Assembly (NCBI GenBank): GCA_013002105.1
Contig: JABDKS010000319.1
Span: 1-6,585, forward strand
Length of the DNA: 6,585 bases
From: Pirellulaceae bacterium
GTDB taxonomy: Bacteria > Planctomycetota > Planctomycetia > Pirellulales > Pirellulaceae
Direction: 5' to 3'
Below the pieces are notes generated by a model. The model did no database searches, was not told the DNA's origin, and was given only the letters and a program-made list of their open reading frames with translations. Both the position numbers and the translations under genes were made by a program. Positions 5,010-6,585 of the stretch are shown here, piece by piece (positions within the stretch are counted from its first letter, which is position 1; each line of letters starts with the position of its first letter).

Positions 5010-5552
5010 CTACGCTGCTAATCGTGCTGCTTTTAAAATCAACAGGCAACTTGGTGCGTGTGTGATTTCACACTGCATCACTTTTTCGACCGCTTGGGCG
5101 AGCGACATTTTCACTTTGCGAATCAATTCGGTCCCCTCTGGATCACACTCACCGAATGTGAGTCCACGTGCGACGAACAGCGTTGTCGGCGAAACCAGGT
5201 TGGCGGTGAAGGGATCACACTCGCCGAGGCTCCGCCACGATGTAGCACCAATACCAAGTTCTTCACGCAACTCACGCTTGGCTGTTTCCAGGGGGCCGGC
5301 GTCAGGTTCGATTCCACCGCTGACTGTTTCTAAGGTGACTCGCCCGACCGCGTAATGGAATTCTTCGGTCAGATAAACGTTCTGGTTATCGTCCATCGCC
5401 AATACGCTCACGCCCGGCTTGATCGCAACGATACTGTAGGTTCCCGCGTTCCCGTCAGGTCGGATCACGTTGTCCTTGCGCAGACTGACCCATGGGTCGC
5501 GATACATTTCCTCCGAATCAACAATCTTCCACGGGCCATGCGACTTCATCAT
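5010..5552 (-). CDS. Nudix hydrolase (ADP-ribose pyrophosphatase-like)
   Basis: This encodes a 180-residue cytoplasmic protein of the Nudix superfamily, which hydrolyses nucleoside diphosphates linked to another group. The Nudix box is at residues 79-101: GGIEPDAGPLETAKRELREE then LGI. The metal-binding core RELREELG is intact. The first conserved glutamate of 'Gx5Ex7REUxEExGU' (position 85) is alanine. Upstream features are DPWVSLRKDNVIRPDG (19-34), YSIVAI, and TEEFHYAVGRVTLETVSGGI (62-81), which resembles the ADP-ribose/sugar-nucleotide pyrophosphatase branch. The later DPFTANLVSPTTLFVAR block also fits. Exact substrate is unresolved. The frame is open back to ATG 5648, but the extra 32 residues look non-conserved; ATG 5552 (followed by a second ATG) is preferred, with GGGA a few bases upstream and normal family length. 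The gene is convergent with the esterase and divergent from the ABC permease, so it is transcribed alone in this window. Confidence 0.88.
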   Translation of the reverse strand: MMKSHGPWKIVDSEEMYRDPWVSLRKDNVIRPDGNAGTYSIVAIKPGVSVLAMDDNQNVYLTEEFHYAVGRVTLETVSGGIEPDAGPLETAKRELREELGIGATSWRSLGECDPFTANLVSPTTLFVARGLTFGECDPEGTELIRKVKMSLAQAVEKVMQCEITHAPSCLLILKAARLAA

Positions 5553-5785
5553 AAATTCCCAGCAAGTGGCGGCAGAATAACGTGGAGCATACCGGTACCG
5601 TAACATCTGTTGCGTGATGGATCCCAGACCGATCTGCTTAGTCACCACTGGGTCCCCTTGGGAATACCCAACGCCGGAATTTCACCCGTGGCTGTCAGGT
5701 GCGACACAGCTTGCTAAATTGCGAACGAGTCACCACAAAATCAGTCGCGCATCACAACTGCTGAACAAAAACTTTTATTGCACAC
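5553..5785. promoter_or_regulatory. Divergent intergenic region (Nudix / ABC permease)
   Basis: These 233 nt separate two genes read outward, so promoters for both should lie here. No confident -35/-10 pair could be picked. Visible structure includes TTGGG (5658-5662) and CCCAA (5667-5671), a five-pair hairpin with an AATA loop, and the palindromic ACCGGTACCGT at 5591-5601. The stretch before the permease start (5761-5785) is A/T-rich and lacks a Shine-Dalgarno sequence. Confidence 0.45.
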
Positions 5786-6585
5786 ATGACAGCTACCCAC
5801 AGTCCCAACTATTGGCGCGTCTTTTTGACGTTTGCCCGCAATAGTTTGGTTCGCGACATGACGTTCCGGACGAACTTTTTGCTGCAATGCATCAGCAGCA
5901 TTGGCTGGACGTTGATGAATGTTGGGTTCTATCTAATTTTGTTTCAATACACCGACACGATCGGTGCGGACAGCGGTTGGGATCGTGACAAGTTCTTTGT
6001 GTTCATCGCCACGACCTGGTTTATCAACAGTCTGGTCCAAGCGTTCTTCATGCCCAATGCACAAGAGTTCAGCGAATTGATTCGCACCGGCGGATTGGAT
6101 TTCGCATTATTGAAACCAATCGATACCCAGTTTCTGATTTCGTTTCGCAGGGTCGATTGGAGTGCATTGTCTAACTTTTTTGCCGGATTGATCATTGTCG
6201 CCGTTTCGCTGTATCAGTTGGCGACTCGCGAAGTCGACCCGATGATTCCGTCCTTACTGTCTGTCTTGCTGTACGTCGTATTCATCGCCTGCGGCGTCGT
6301 GATTATGTACAGTTTGATGACGTGCTTGAGCGCGACAAGCATTTGGTTGGGCCGAAATCAGACGCTGTACAACTTTTGGTTTTACATTACCAATTTCAGT
6401 CGCTACCCGATGGAGATTTACAATCGCGGTTGGGGGCGACCCTTGTACGGTTTCTTTACGTTCATCGTCCCGGTGCTGGTCGTTGTGAATGTACCGGCCA
6501 GGTTACTGGCAAAGCCAATCACGCCGAGAACCGAACAAGAACTGTGGATCATCGCGTGGGCAGTGCTGGCGACGGCAATCAGTGT
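5786..6585 (+). CDS. ABC-2 type transporter permease (DUF990-like), 3' end outside window
   Basis: An open frame from ATG 5786 gives 266 codons and continues past the window end. It encodes an integral inner-membrane subunit of an ABC transporter, probably an exporter of the ABC-2/DUF990 group (PF06182-like). After a short cytoplasmic N-terminus (VFLTFARNSLVRDMTFRTN, 12-30) hydrophobic segments occur at about 31-53, 70-88, 127-145, 155-188, 220-241 and 253 onward. Family-like motifs are ELIRTGGLDFALLKPID (97-113), between the second and third membrane segments, and NFSRYPMEIYN (203-213) followed by the TFIVPVLVVVNVPARLL helix. No ATPase is seen in the window; its partner and usually a second permease should lie downstream or elsewhere. 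Substrate unknown. No Shine-Dalgarno is visible, but the start matches the family N-terminus. Members of this group usually run roughly 260-280 residues, so the end should be near. Confidence 0.85.
   Translation, partial: MTATHSPNYWRVFLTFARNSLVRDMTFRTNFLLQCISSIGWTLMNVGFYLILFQYTDTIGADSGWDRDKFFVFIATTWFINSLVQAFFMPNAQEFSELIRTGGLDFALLKPIDTQFLISFRRVDWSALSNFFAGLIIVAVSLYQLATREVDPMIPSLLSVLLYVVFIACGVVIMYSLMTCLSATSIWLGRNQTLYNFWFYITNFSRYPMEIYNRGWGRPLYGFFTFIVPVLVVVNVPARLLAKPITPRTEQELWIIAWAVLATAIS

Noticed and set aside
5060..5073. GTGTGA-TT-TCACAC perfect palindrome.
   Set aside because: It lies inside the Nudix coding sequence near its 3' end and is explained by the codons; the loop is too short for a good RNA hairpin.
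4861..5355. 164-codon plus-strand ORF.
   Set aside because: Most of it is antisense to the Nudix gene and the peptide has no recognisable domain; the Nudix frame clearly explains the region.
2646..5601. ACCGGTACCGT occurring at 2646-2656 and again at 5591-5601, both between genes.
   Set aside because: Shared 11-mers are expected several times by chance in a window of this size, and the flanks do not match.
5553..5648. Thirty-two-codon extension of the Nudix frame from ATG 5648.
   Set aside because: It does not resemble Nudix N-termini; ATG 5552 gives normal length and a plausible GGGA site. The sequence may be part of an intergenic repeat.

Overview
The window looks like a piece of a planctomycete chromosome (Pirellulales/Rhodopirellula-like, by inference). 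It combines protein types that co-occur in that group: a DUF1501 C-terminus, a secreted DUF1080 protein, a sulfatase remnant, a secreted GH71/GH99-like glycosidase and a secreted sialate-O-acetylesterase-type esterase. The gaps between them hold small palindromes, and Shine-Dalgarno signals are weak. No rRNA, tRNA, CRISPR array, insertion sequence or phage gene was seen.

Layout. Positions 2-121 are the last 39 codons of a DUF1501 protein. A palindrome-rich gap follows (122-290), with a 12-bp stem at 214-244. Next is a DUF1080 (3-keto-disaccharide hydrolase-like) secreted protein (291-935). Directly after its stop codon, in the same reading frame, is a 112-codon open stretch (936-1274) that reads as the C-terminal third of an arylsulfatase with no N-terminal active-site half; I call it a pseudogene. 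Then come a GH71/GH99-like secreted glycoside hydrolase (1398-2624) and a SASA-family esterase (2842-4740), both on +. The convergent gap 4741-5009 carries several short hairpins. A Nudix hydrolase lies on the minus strand (5010-5552). Divergent from it, an ABC-2 type membrane permease (5786 onward) runs off the window end.

How the genes fit together. The left two thirds form a same-strand set for exported glycan processing: DUF1080 and GH71/99-like proteins acting on glycosidic bonds, a SASA esterase removing acyl groups, and formerly a sulfatase. The substrate cannot be read from the sequence; a sulfated, acylated (perhaps mannose-containing) marine polysaccharide is a hypothesis. The right third (nucleotide-derivative hydrolase and ABC exporter subunit) is a functionally separate neighbourhood.

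The best leads are the sulfatase fossil in frame with DUF1080, the substitutions in normally conserved motifs of the esterase and Nudix proteins, a palindrome overlapping the glycosidase start codon, and the palindromic intergenic elements. I see no convincing evidence of a wholly new defence or mobile system.
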